Below the pieces are notes generated by a model. The model ran no database searches, had not been told where the DNA came from, and saw only the letters and a program-made list of their open reading frames with translations. Of a stretch of 64,000 nt of DNA, positions 33,748 through 44,011 are shown in pieces. Positions within the stretch are counted from its first letter, which is position 1. Each line of letters begins with the position of its first letter. The position numbers and the translations under genes were made by a program. Where the stretch lies: positions 310,001 through 374,000 of the forward strand of contig JADNRY010000013.1 in assembly GCA_015501585.1 (NCBI GenBank). The letters are read 5' to 3'. The stretch is from Rhodocollybia butyracea (lineage: Eukaryota; Basidiomycota; Agaricomycetes; Agaricales; Omphalotaceae).

Positions 33748-34920
33748 TCAGATGAACTCGAGTGGATGCTTATCTGTGTTGCTAACTAAGATATTAAAAG
33801 CACCATCGAAAGCTGCGGCCTCCAGCTGCGCCTGAAGTTTAGAAGCAAGAATAGGAAGATATCCTCGCTCGGTATTCGTATGACCACCTAAGTTTAGACT
33901 TGATTATTCAGAAAAAATGAACAATACTTTGGTACTTACATAGAATAACATTTGTTCCACTTGCGACTGCTGCCAGTACTTCATGCTACGGAAAAAACGA
34001 TTAAAACGATTGGAAAGTCGAGGTGAGAGTTTAACCTACATGTTGCATTTCACCAGTAAGATAGACATCAGCTTTTTTCCCTGAAAAGACCGAGCCGCCG
34101 CTTCCTGCACAGATAGCAATGGTTTCTACAGCCTTGTTGGACTGGACGCCATCAGGAGTTGCGTACCCAACTTGAACTTGAGAAGATGGAATATGGAACA
34201 GGATACACAAGTATATGTATGATACGCACTCTGTGACAGTTTCAGATGCTCTTTGACCCTCTTCACAATAATTTCCATTGATACCGGACTCTGGAGGGTA
34301 ACCATTCTTCCCAAAGCACCTTCGCTGTTTCCGGCCGGGGATAATTTTTCGTTTTGCAAGGGACGTACTATTCCATCATTTTTTTCGCCCATTACACCCT
34401 CTGCAAGCCAGTCATTTATGCCTCCCCATGTGCAGTCAAGTGCAGTATGTGGACAATACACTGAGATACCGTGGGCAGCACATCGCAGCAAGGAAGCTTG
34501 CAACGGATTCGCCATCGTGAAGGATTTGAGAGCGCCAAATATCGTTGGATGGTATGCTACGATCACAGAAGCAGCGTTCTCTATCGATTCATCAATAACA
34601 GCCGTCGTAAGACTTTTTCGAATAGGTAATTGAGCGAGCTTAAAGAGTGAAATGAAGGCGGTGGGTTCTTACTCGATTGTCAACATAACACGATGCTGTT
34701 TAGATCTCAGGGGTGTTTCTAAGGATTCAATAAGAAATGAAGCCTCAAGCTACCTCAATTAGCTCCGACCTAGTAGTAATCCAACCTGAGGCAATGCGTA
34801 TGAAGATCAGAACAAAAAAGAACGAGATGAAAGAGTTCTGACGTTATCGAACGATTCAGCTAGTCTCAGCGGAGCAATTCTCTCCATTGCAGAAGTGACT
34901 GCCTTCAAAAATGCGGACAT
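33748..34920 (-). CDS. NIF3 family protein
   Basis: This is a spliced gene starting at 34920 (MSAFLKAVTSAMERIAPLRL, AESFDN, intron, VGLLLETPL) and stopping at 33748. Conserved NIF3/DUF34 blocks are visible: the N-terminal APxxLAESxDNVGLLL, the metal-site motif AYHPTIFGALKSF (HP), GISVYCPHTALDCTWGGIND (second His), and the C-terminal GEMQHHEVLAAVASGTNVIL then CGHTNTERGYLP (HH and GHxxTE). These residues bind two divalent metals in the family. The cellular role is not settled; related proteins have been linked to GTP-cyclohydrolase-like folds and RNA or protein metabolism. The long middle exon has no frame break. The start is only 6 bases from the stop of the next upstream gene. Confidence 0.88.
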
Positions 34921-34926
34921 GGTGGA

Positions 34927-36670
34927 TCAAAGAGAAGGGCAAAGAATGTGACTCGTCACATGTATTAGAACCCTAACCCACATGCCACCCAAATCGGGGC
35001 CCATATAACTAGCTTTGACCATAGATTTTTCAGACGCCACAGAATCATTCAACGCTTTACGGCCTAATATTACAGGAGCAAATATTAGCATGACTCGGTA
35101 CCAAAGCTCATGGCTGTTGATTATCTTGCTCAACATAGTCAATACGGACTCCTATGGCGGGTACCGGAGTTGGCGGCTCGGTTTTTCCTGGAAACTGTGG
35201 GTCATCGCGCTTCTTCCTCCAGAAAAGCCAGACCACAAGAAGGTCCTATAAGATATAAATAAGTTTCGATTCAGAAAACGTTAGGTTCATCGATTGCAAC
35301 AATTATACTGACTTTATGAGAGCCAAATATAAGTACGGCAGCCACGGGAACTGTTACGGTTTTGTGAGATTCCACCTCAATTAAGATCATGAATCCTCAC
35401 ATGTGGACAAAGTAGTGTCTAAGCCTGTATAGGCGCCATTTGCACTGAGAAAAGAGGCCAAGAAGAAAAGGCATGCGATGCTATTGAGTTTCGAACAAAG
35501 TACTTGTGAGTAGTGTTCTCAACGAATGAGATTGATCAGGCTACTACTCACGCCACGCAGATGACCCCATAGAGCGTAAACGCAGACACTCGAGTAAACA
35601 TTGATTTAGAGTTTCCTGCACGTAGAACTGACGGGCCGTACTCTTGCCTGTACTTGCGAATGCGCAGATATAGCAAAACTGCAAGTAATCATCAGTGCTC
35701 ATCGGTGAACACACTGGTTTAATGTAGCTCACAAACCAAGAAGATCATCGGAAGGGCGAGAATGATAGCGAATGCCGAAGTTATTCGGCCACTAAAGGAG
35801 GATGAGGCGAAGCTAGTAATAACTACGACAATGTGGAATATTGGAACTCACGGAACTTTGTTTTTGTACGAACAATATGGGATCGAAGAGAACTCAGTGT
35901 CATGAGTAGCGAAAGATACCTATCAAAAATGCAATTCAATATCGTGTTACGCGGAAGAGTGACGTCGATCAGGGCTCACAGCTATAGATTCTAGAATGAG
36001 GAAAAGGAGGATAGCGTATGGCGTTACAATGAGCTATAGAAGTGCAAGGTTAGACAAGCAGCAAACATAGTTAAAGGACCAAATAATAACGGTAATTCTC
36101 CAATATCTTGATTTCCCAACACAGTTCCCAGACAGCGTCGAGCTGATATCGAAGAATAGCTACGTAACAGCAGCGACGATGGTAAGAAACTAAAGGGAAT
36201 TTAAGCGCGACACTAACTCACCTGAATAACTAATGCTAATGAACAAGCAACAACACTGAAAAATTCTGGCCAACCGGTTACTCTCCTCGATTATAAATTG
36301 TGGGCTTACAATGGTGATACAGCGTGGACGAGGGACGATTGAAGGATACATAGAGGGAGGCCAGGATCTCCGTCATATGCATGTCCTGTAAAAAACAAGA
36401 GCAAGTACGACACGCAGAACAATACCCAGCTCCCCATAAAGTTGTACCAAGTAGCCTGCCTTTGCCGAGAAGAAAAACGAGCGGCAATTAGGGTAAGGAT
36501 AGAACCTAAAAGGCCTATAAACTGGAAAGAGATGAAGAGTTGATCAAAACTCTTTGCTGGAGCTTTGCCCGATCGTGTCAGCACCGAATATTCCAATGTA
36601 TATAACTTATAAAGCTTGCGGGTCACACACCTTGGTTAGATGTGGATGGGTCGACATTAGACAGATCCAT
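34927..36670 (-). CDS. Seven-TM receptor-like membrane protein
   Basis: This is a multi-exon minus-strand gene starting at 36670 (MDLSNVDPSTSNQ) with a donor right after. Helices follow in order: LFISFQFIGLLGSILTLIA, MGSWVLFCVSYLLLFFTGHA, FVVACSLALVIQ, LIVTPYAILLFLILESIA, ITSAFAIILALPMIFL, TLYGVICVA and ELWYRVMLIFAPVIL. Between helices 5 and 6 is a basic loop (LLYLRIRKYRQEYGPSVLRA). The count and the TWYNFMGSW motif fit a basidiomycete 7-TM group seen as GPCR-like proteins without a known ligand. I did not fix every splice site. The last exon may end earlier than 34927, since the tail after residue ASYMGPDLGG is unlike the family and would leave almost no promoter for NIF3. Confidence 0.6.
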
Positions 36671-37818
36671 AGCTAGCCCTCCCGTTTTCTGAGAATGACA
36701 AAAGGAAGTGAAAGTCGATCAAAAAATAAGTATCTGGCAACTCAAGCACTCCTTGAAGTGTCACTTGGAGTAAGTAGCAAATAATGAAACACCAACCAAA
36801 TTGATGATCAACAACATAACACTGGTTCAGAGAGATCATAAAAGGTTCTGTCAATTAGATGATGAACTGCATGGTGCCTCAGGCCCTCAACATACTAGGC
36901 CTGACAAGGCGTTGAATGAATGAACAATCTGAATGGATCCTGCCAGTGAGCAATGGGAGGCTGTCATATCCAACAGTCATTATTGGTCTTTAAGATGTTC
37001 ATGTTCAGTCTCAATCGAAGCCAGTTAACGTTATAGTAGGCTAGGTTCTTTGATTTTAGGAGAAGTGCCTTAAATGTTTGTTATTTGACATCAGGAAAAA
37101 GACATATATGATATTTCCCAGGCTGCCCAGAGACACCCCCCCAGTCCTGGTCAACATGAGGACATCTGGGATATTTGGGTTCCCCAGGGCAACCCCTGGG
37201 GCTACCTGTGTTTCCTCAGATTCTTTGAGGTTGCCTGGGATTAGGTGTCTCTGGGGAGCCTGGGAAATAGGGTATTTTTCCAGATGGATCAGATCTGTGG
37301 ACCTCACCAGCCTACTCAATCCCTAGTGCCAAGTTTTGGTTTCACACTTCAGCAACCACTTGGCTGTACCTGGAGGCAGGTACAAACTCTTCCCGCTCAA
37401 TCATCCTTCATCCTTCAACCACACTAAGTGCTCTCCTTCAATGTTTCAACCCCACCCATCAAGGGCTTCTTCTGATTCAAGCCCCAACTTTAAAGTCGAG
37501 TAATAAAAGCTAAAGGATCAAATGCAACTATACAAGCCTCTAGCTACTAGTATTGTCTGGTGTGAGTGAGGGAAAGGTCACGTCAACCCATTGATGAACG
37601 CGACAAACAACGACCCGTCGGAAGGTTGCTGACTCTGAGGCTATAGAAGGTTCTTCTGCACACAGTTTATTTGAGGTAAAGCTGGGTGATAAATGTATGC
37701 AAATGATGGGGCCAGATAGCAGGGGTGAATGGGGCGAGGGTTGGGTAGCGAGAATTTGGTGCGAATCGTATGGACCGAAGGCTGAAGGTTAAGTACGGTG
37801 GCTATCCTCTGATCGAAA
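36671..37818. other. Intergenic with one foldback element
   Basis: About 1.15 kb without a gene. It holds the inverted-repeat element at 37112-37269; the rest is unremarkable. Confidence 0.4.
37112..37269. mobile_element. Foldback/MITE-like element, 26-bp inverted ends
   Basis: The left end TATTTCCCAGGCTGCCCAG (then AGACACC) is the reverse complement of the right end GGTGTCTCTGGGGAGCCTGG (then GAAATA) with a single mismatch over 26 bp. The 158-bp unit is GC-rich inside and contains a second palindrome (CCCCAGGGCAACCCCTGGGG, about 37174-37193). A TA dinucleotide lies at each outer edge, compatible with a TA target duplication. It has no coding capacity. A short non-autonomous DNA transposon is the simplest reading; a folded regulatory RNA is less likely. 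Confidence 0.65.
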
Positions 37819-40539
37819 TCACTCGCGTTCCCCCTTCGCAATCCTCCTTCCTTCCTCATCAAACTTTGCCCTAGTTTCATCTTCGTCATACTTCCCTTCC
37901 CGCATCGTGCGTACAACTCCCATCCATCGGTGAATATGGAAAGGATGAGGCATCGACATCGTCAACTTGGTCTCTCCATTCATCGTCGTCCTCGTCGTGG
38001 CATTAACCTCATCTACCCAGTCCCGAATCCATCGGCAAAATCTGGTATATTCTCCCATCTCTCGGCCAGTACTAAAACCACCTACATCCATAACACCATC
38101 TCTGTCCTTGCTCTGCTCTTTTTTTAGACTAGCCTTCCAGGCCTCATACTCACCAGCATATGCATCTCCGTCTCCTGTTCTAGCTGTAGTCTCCGACAAG
38201 TCCTCACGCCTGGCGTTGTAATCATTCAACCCCAGCTCGAAAAGCGTCTCCCCGCCTACTGCTTCTTTCCAAAATACTACCGCAGCGCAGAGGGTATCTT
38301 GAGTGGGGATGAGGCGGAGAGCGCGCATGAATGAGAGAGCGTAAGGAATTTCGGTGAGTCCTGGGATTAGGAACGGATTAGGGAACGCAAGTTGTGCAGA
38401 AGTTTGAGTTTGCGGGAAAGAGCCCACATAGTTGGCTTGATCTGAGGAAGTGGTAGTAGAATCCACATTCAATACGGTAGACGACTCAGTGTGATTTGGA
38501 TAATTCTCAAAAGGATACCGCTGACTCCAGCCACTCTGAATAAACTCCCAGGGCTCAGGTGCACCAAGACCAAGAAGAAGAATGTACTGATGAAAGGCAG
38601 CAGCCGTGAGTTTCGGAAGAGTCAGCGATGTGATCCGTGGATACCCCAACATCTTATCAACAGCCTCTATCCTGGTTCTCGGTCGTCCTCCAAGTTCGTT
38701 GTCCGCCTCCTTAGAGCCAGAACCAAAAACCGCGAGCCCCAGTTTTCGTTTCAGCGCCCCTTCGAGTGTTTCGAACCACTTCGGTAAACCGCCCAGATGG
38801 CCTAAACCATCTCCGTCCGGATCTAACAGCCTGGCGAAGGACCGTGGCGATAACGTTGCAGGTGGATGACTAGTATGAAGGTTTATATAACCTGATTTTG
38901 GAGCAGTAGATTTATTGAGACTTTCCGCATGCGCCCATACGAGGCGGAGAAAGACTTCACGAGCGAGGAGGAATGGATGCGTTGTAAGCGAGGACTGCTT
39001 ATCATCGTGAACCAATGCCGTGGAGGTAGAAGAGGATAGCTGGGAAGAAGATGGATGCAGCCATGGCCAAGGTGTGAATGGGGAGTACTCCAGTGGGCGA
39101 AACGGTGATTGCGGATGTCGATGTACTTTTTTATCGGGTTTTGTTTTTCTCATCTTCTTCGTTTTCTTTGTATTTCTTGATTGCGACGCAGGTGTAGAAT
39201 CTGTAAAAACAAAAATAAGAAGTCTTCTAGCAAAGGATTATTGCTGCTCACTGTCAGATTCGATAGGCTGCCATAGTATCTCGTTAATCCTCGCGATGAG
39301 CCACTGTTGCTTAACTTCGCCTGCTTCTTGCGCCCCACTTCCAGCTTTTCCATATGGTATGGCCTCGATGTCCATTTTCTGATCTTGGGAACTCCCGCCT
39401 CCACCAAACATCTTCTTCATTACCCGCCTCAACCCAAATGCACTGATGGCATCCATTTTTACCGCCATCCTCACAGCCTGGAGCATCACACACACCGTTC
39501 TGGAATCCCAAGAAACACCGTAACGAGGATAAAGAGCAGGTAAAAGCCGAAGGATGAGGTCCGGGCGTGCAGAACGAGTTGCATGGGTAGATTGATACGG
39601 ACGAAATAACGCTGCAAAGCTGCCGCCTTTGGTCTGACCTGATGGTGGTTTCAGAGGGAACTGTGCACTAGGAACTGCCAAAGCATGTTGCTTGCTTGGC
39701 CAGCGAAGAAGGGATACCAAAAAATCGTTCATTTGTATGGTATTCATTTTAACGTGCCTCGCGTGACGAGTGTCACTGGACGACAGGATAGTGGGTGCAG
39801 CATACGCTTCGAGAACGCTTACAGCCTCGTGTACCCTTCCACGCTTAGCAAGGACGACAAGGGCAGCGGATAGCGCGTGGCCGTCCAACGACACATGAAT
39901 CGCCTGTCGTGGATCTTTGGAAGCGCGAGATGGTGATGAAAGAGGAGAAGCGGAAGACGGGAAAGGATATATCAGCTTTCGAACCCAGATTAGCGCAAGT
40001 GAATAATCTCTGCGGAGTGTAAGACCATATATAAGCGTGGTATAATGCGAGAGCGTCAAGCGAATGGGCTGATGTAAGACTGGGACGGGTAAAGGGTCAA
40101 CGCCTGTTCTGGAGACTGTAGGAGGTACCCATGGCCGGTAACTCGCTTGGCTTCTCTCAATGGAAAAGACAAGTATTTTTCCTGGTATAGTTTTGACGTC
40201 TTTCGCTGCCAAGGTAAATGCACGGGTCCAGAGATCTTGTGCTGAAGATGGAGCTGGCTCGTGTGATGAAGAATTATCGTTATGACGAGACGGAGGATAA
40301 ACTGCTGCAAATGGTGGGACACCTCCAGCTTCTGTGCCAGACAGAACGCCAATAACGCTAGGAATAAGCGATCGTGGAATGGATGTAAATGGAGCCGTTC
40401 GTGAGGCAGGAAGAATGAGAGGATTGATCGAGGTAGGTGGTTTTGGGGATATTTTCGAGTTTAAGCCTTCAGGGAGAGCTGCTTGACTAGAGAACCTGGT
40501 AAAGATCCTCGAAGTTGCCTTGATATTGTGTTTGCGCAT
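37819..40539 (-). CDS. Mitochondrial PPR-like protein
   Basis: Two exons, 40539-39252 and 39200-37819, make 889 aa with phase 1 at the junction. The N-terminus MRKHNIKATSRIFTRFSSQA is rich in Arg/Ser and lacks acids, as a mitochondrial presequence should. The middle has helical-pair segments of pentatricopeptide type, e.g. LSHYTTLIYGLTLRRDYSLA and HALSAALVVLAKRGRVHEAV. The second exon continues with less regular helices (FHQYILLLGLGAPEPWEFIQ) and a long acidic/basic tail. PPR proteins bind organellar RNA and guide processing or translation. I see no catalytic motif and no named orthologue; the call rests on helical-repeat appearance. Confidence 0.6.
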
Positions 40540-40714
40540 ACCATCTAGAAAAAATAAACGTTACACATGTAAAACGTAGAACGATGCACAATTATGTACC
40601 CTTTCCAGTTGAAAACACCAGTGGCCGAGCGAGTGATTTCTGGATCAACACTTTGAATAAGCGCCAACTGGCCAACTGAGCGCCCGAATTGATTAGTCCT
40701 CGAGAACAAAAATA

Positions 40715-40814
40715 TGACCACCGCAGGGGTCGAACCTGCAATCTCCTGATTTGGAACTTGAGTTCGTAGAACTCAGTATCGTAGTCAGACGCGATGCCAT
40801 TTCGCCAGGCGGCC
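40715..40814 (-). tRNA. tRNA-Arg(ACG) with a 28-nt intron
   Basis: On the minus strand: acceptor GGCCGCC pairing with GGTGGTC (two G-U), D-arm GCGA-loop-TCGC with A-box TGGCGAAATGGCA, anticodon stem TCTGA/TCAGG with loop CTACGAA (anticodon ACG). The T-arm is GCAGG TTCGACC CCTGC, and the discriminator is A. A 28-nt intron begins after position 37 (TACTGAGTTC and on), the standard place for a nuclear tRNA intron. T5 follows 3 bases after the discriminator and should terminate pol III. It lies 122 bases downstream of the DUF1365 stop and on the same strand. Confidence 0.92.
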
Positions 40815-40936
40815 TTAACAATAATCTACCCATATCGAATATGAAAACAGCCTCAAGCTCATTGAACCGATTACCTATGACCAACAAGTATCCAGCCCAA
40901 ATGTCAAAAAATGTGCTACCAAGAACCTTCAAAACT

Positions 40937-42769
40937 CTAACGAGCATCCTTCTTTTCTCCAACACGACAAATCCTTTCCTCAACCCTCTCCCAAACCTTA
41001 TCACCCCAAGTTTCTGTCCCGCTCTTTATCTGAGCGCGAAACAGCGCAAAGATCCGGGGTTCCAGCGCTGAGACCGCGAGAAGAGCTGATAGTAGGCTGA
41101 GTAACGTCACATTGGACAGGACGTGTTGTACTACTGAGAAGAATGTAAAATAGGAACGAGAAGGGGGAGCATGATCGAGGAAATGTGTATCCGTGATGTG
41201 AAGCAGGCGGTTAAATGCCTCGTCATTCAAATCTTGCAGTGGTATCACTTTAGCGTCGGGATCCAGTCTAGACCTGGACAGGAGACCAACGAGGGTTGGA
41301 GGTATTGCAGAGAGGCGGAGACGTTGTGTCAAAAGCGAGAACGACGGTGAAGTGCTAAAGATCTCTAAAAATAGTTCTGGGTTGTTGACCACGAATAACA
41401 CGTCGTTCGGACTTCGGTTTGTATTAAGGATGCGAGTGTACGACGTAGGCTCAGGTGAGTCGATAACACTCCCTGCAAGAAGAACTAATCCTGCACTCGG
41501 CGCAGTGACAAGGAGTTCAAAGAACACAGGAGCGAGGGGTGTTATTCGGAGAATCTTCTCGCAATGAGTATCAACTTTTTCCGTCGTAGATAAATTGTCT
41601 GGATGGGGAAGGAACCATTCTTCAGTATCTCCATAGACGGTTGGCTCAACGAGAACCACGCCTACACTCCGCCCTTCTGAGAGCATCTGAACTCGATGAT
41701 GAAGGAACTCTCGCACCCTCTTCTTTGCTAACGACGCCATGAAACCGTACGGAAGACGGCGGATGGTAAGACCTGCACCAGAGGCAGGGAAGAGCTGTAT
41801 ACCATTTTCATCCCAGGCCGATTGTAAAGTAGACGACGGAGGGAGGAACGGTTCCGGCCGCATGTACACCTCCAAGTCAGACTTGCCTCCCCCGTCGCTC
41901 CTTCGACCTTTGACGTAGTGTAATATCGCGGCTTGGTAAAGGATCCTCGGCATACTCAAAGAGAGAGTCAAAGGGAATGATATGAGTGTAAGGAGAATGT
42001 TTTTGATCGCGAAAGGAGAAGATGGAGTGAAAGGGAGCGCAGATGTTGTACGGAGTGTTGCGGTCAACTTCGTCTTACCCGGAAGACCACCCTCTCCCTC
42101 ATTAGTACTGGGATCGCGCAGCTGAATGCTGATCATAGGCTTCGGACTTTCCCCAATGAGAGGAAGTTTTATAGACACAGTATACCAGCCTCTACGATCA
42201 TTGAATGGGGAGACATGGAACGCGCGAGGAAAATTCCATTGGTGATCATAGATGTATTTCAGCGAAGAATTATCTTCATCTACGCCCGGGCGCATGAAAT
42301 AAACGTGTGTTTCACCGAACGTGTTGTGAACTTCAAATACCACAAGGGACAGATTTCTAGAGTGATCTTTGGTCGTGCTATACAGAGTATAAACTGTTAG
42401 TGGATTGATCCCCTCAAATCCAAAGTAACTCGGCATTGTCAGCATCCATATTTCGTATTGCCCATTATTGATAACCTCCGGATAACCTTCTCGCCTCAGT
42501 AACACTTCCAGCTTTTTCCTGATACCCATTTCAGATCCTGAAGAGGTGGGAAAGAGATAGCCATTGGGTCTGAGCGCGCACAACGCGCGCCAGCGTTTGT
42601 TAAAGCCAAATAACAGGGGAATATCCAACTCTCCATTCTCTAGAGCGGAAAGTTCGACAAATACAGCGAGAGTTGTATACTTGAAAGAATGCGGGAGAGG
42701 ATAAAAGCGTGTGTGCGAAACGAAATTGGTCAGTATGTAGCCTTTAGGATTCAAGCTACTGGAAGACAT
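40937..42769 (-). CDS. DUF1365 protein
   Basis: A single uninterrupted frame of 610 aa, unusual here where most genes are intron-rich. Conserved DUF1365 blocks are SHTRFYPLPHSFKYTTLAVF, LFGFNKRWRAL, LTMPSYFGFEGINPLTVYTL, LVVFEVHNTFGETHVYF and HQWNFPRAFHVSPFNDRRGW. Bacterial relatives sit next to cyclopropane-fatty-acid synthase genes, so a lipid role is often guessed; the reaction is not known. Two hydrophobic stretches (IKNILLTLISFPLTLSLSMP; TLLSLLSALLAVSAL) suggest membrane attachment. The tRNA-Arg gene follows closely. Confidence 0.85.
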   Translation of the reverse strand: MSSSSLNPKGYILTNFVSHTRFYPLPHSFKYTTLAVFVELSALENGELDIPLLFGFNKRWRALCALRPNGYLFPTSSGSEMGIRKKLEVLLRREGYPEVINNGQYEIWMLTMPSYFGFEGINPLTVYTLYSTTKDHSRNLSLVVFEVHNTFGETHVYFMRPGVDEDNSSLKYIYDHQWNFPRAFHVSPFNDRRGWYTVSIKLPLIGESPKPMISIQLRDPSTNEGEGGLPGKTKLTATLRTTSALPFTPSSPFAIKNILLTLISFPLTLSLSMPRILYQAAILHYVKGRRSDGGGKSDLEVYMRPEPFLPPSSTLQSAWDENGIQLFPASGAGLTIRRLPYGFMASLAKKRVREFLHHRVQMLSEGRSVGVVLVEPTVYGDTEEWFLPHPDNLSTTEKVDTHCEKILRITPLAPVFFELLVTAPSAGLVLLAGSVIDSPEPTSYTRILNTNRSPNDVLFVVNNPELFLEIFSTSPSFSLLTQRLRLSAIPPTLVGLLSRSRLDPDAKVIPLQDLNDEAFNRLLHITDTHFLDHAPPSRSYFTFFSVVQHVLSNVTLLSLLSALLAVSALEPRIFALFRAQIKSGTETWGDKVWERVEERICRVGEKKDAR

Positions 42770-44011
42770 GGAAAGGTAGTAGGTATCAGCGTACCATGGA
42801 AACCGTTATTCGTCAACACGTGACGAAACTGTCTTACTCTGGAGCCTTTTAGGCTTCAAGTTCTGGAGCGAGCGAAAGTGCTCCTTCAAGAAGACGACTA
42901 GCCAGGCTAACTGTAACCTGTTCTTCAACTCGCTAGCTTCAAACTCAAGTTGTTCCTTGCACTTTTTACGTTCATTGAACTACCAGCCGGCGCTGTGTGG
43001 AGATAATTGACAAACCGTCCGATATTGACAATTCCAAGCCTCAAGCGTAAAATTTCTCTCGGTAAATATTCAAGAGCTACTGCCCTATCTACCCTCGAGT
43101 CAGTGAGGCTCAGTTGGCAGTCCATCGGTTAGATGTCATCTGATTGCTGTATATGAAGTTTGAAGCCCGGTCTATGGCACTATCTGTCTATATCAATGGT
43201 GTGTCTTGCCGAATGGGCAAGTGGAATCCTGCACCCTCTTAACTTTTCTGAAGAAGCTGAAGAAGCCCGTACGCATGGAACTTATCTTCCCTTGCTTGTG
43301 TATATACAATACTTTTAGAACGGTATTTTCGGCTTGGCAGTGGACATAACTAACCCTACCAGTTCCGGGATATGAGTTTTGGCGAAATTGGTAGGAATTC
43401 TGGTGAATTGTTGTCTTATCTGATACTTGGGTTCAGAAGAATTGAATTAAGGATGGATAGATATCTAATCTGATATGTACCGTCGCAGTGTTCAGCTCCA
43501 TCAGAGCCCTGCGTAAGAACAGTCCCTCAATTGTTTTTCCTCTGGAAATCCTGGACACGGGGCACACGGTTCTTGGTACGATACTCCTTACTCCAATGAA
43601 TCAATGCTAATCTAGCTCTTCGTATGGACTTTCGATATTTCCTTTCCTTGGACATGATATAGCACGTCTGCCGTTAGTAATGGTCAAAATCACACCTATC
43701 AGACCTCCGGGAGCTCCCACTGAACTCCGTCAGTCTCGCAGTCTCGTTGACGCTGTTATCGGTTACGGCTTCAATAGGACCTCATAAATGAGGTCTAAAA
43801 ACGGACTCAAATAGGGTCGAATTCTTGTGCTAATTTTCGCTGATTCAGGCAAGATTCGGAGGCTTCAATTGTCTCTTCTTTGACATGCGAGCAGTCCGAT
43901 ATGGCTCAGACTTTTACCCTTTCCATTATTCATGGCTCTACTTAAAGACCGGTTCTTTTCCCATTTCTCACCCGTGCCCCCCGACCCTTGAGTCTCATAT
44001 TCTCTCCAATC
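42770..44011. other. Intergenic, 1.2 kb, nothing recognised
   Basis: Between divergent DUF1365 (-) and ferric reductase (+) starts; it must hold both promoters. GATAA/TTATC motifs occur (e.g. CTTATC 43280s, GTTATCG 43760s), of the type bound by GATA-family iron repressors, but at a frequency that could be chance. No gene was seen. Confidence 0.4.

Noticed and set aside
37056..37326. Frames on both strands over the foldback element
   Set aside because: They arise because the GC-rich inverted repeat lacks stops; no coding sense.
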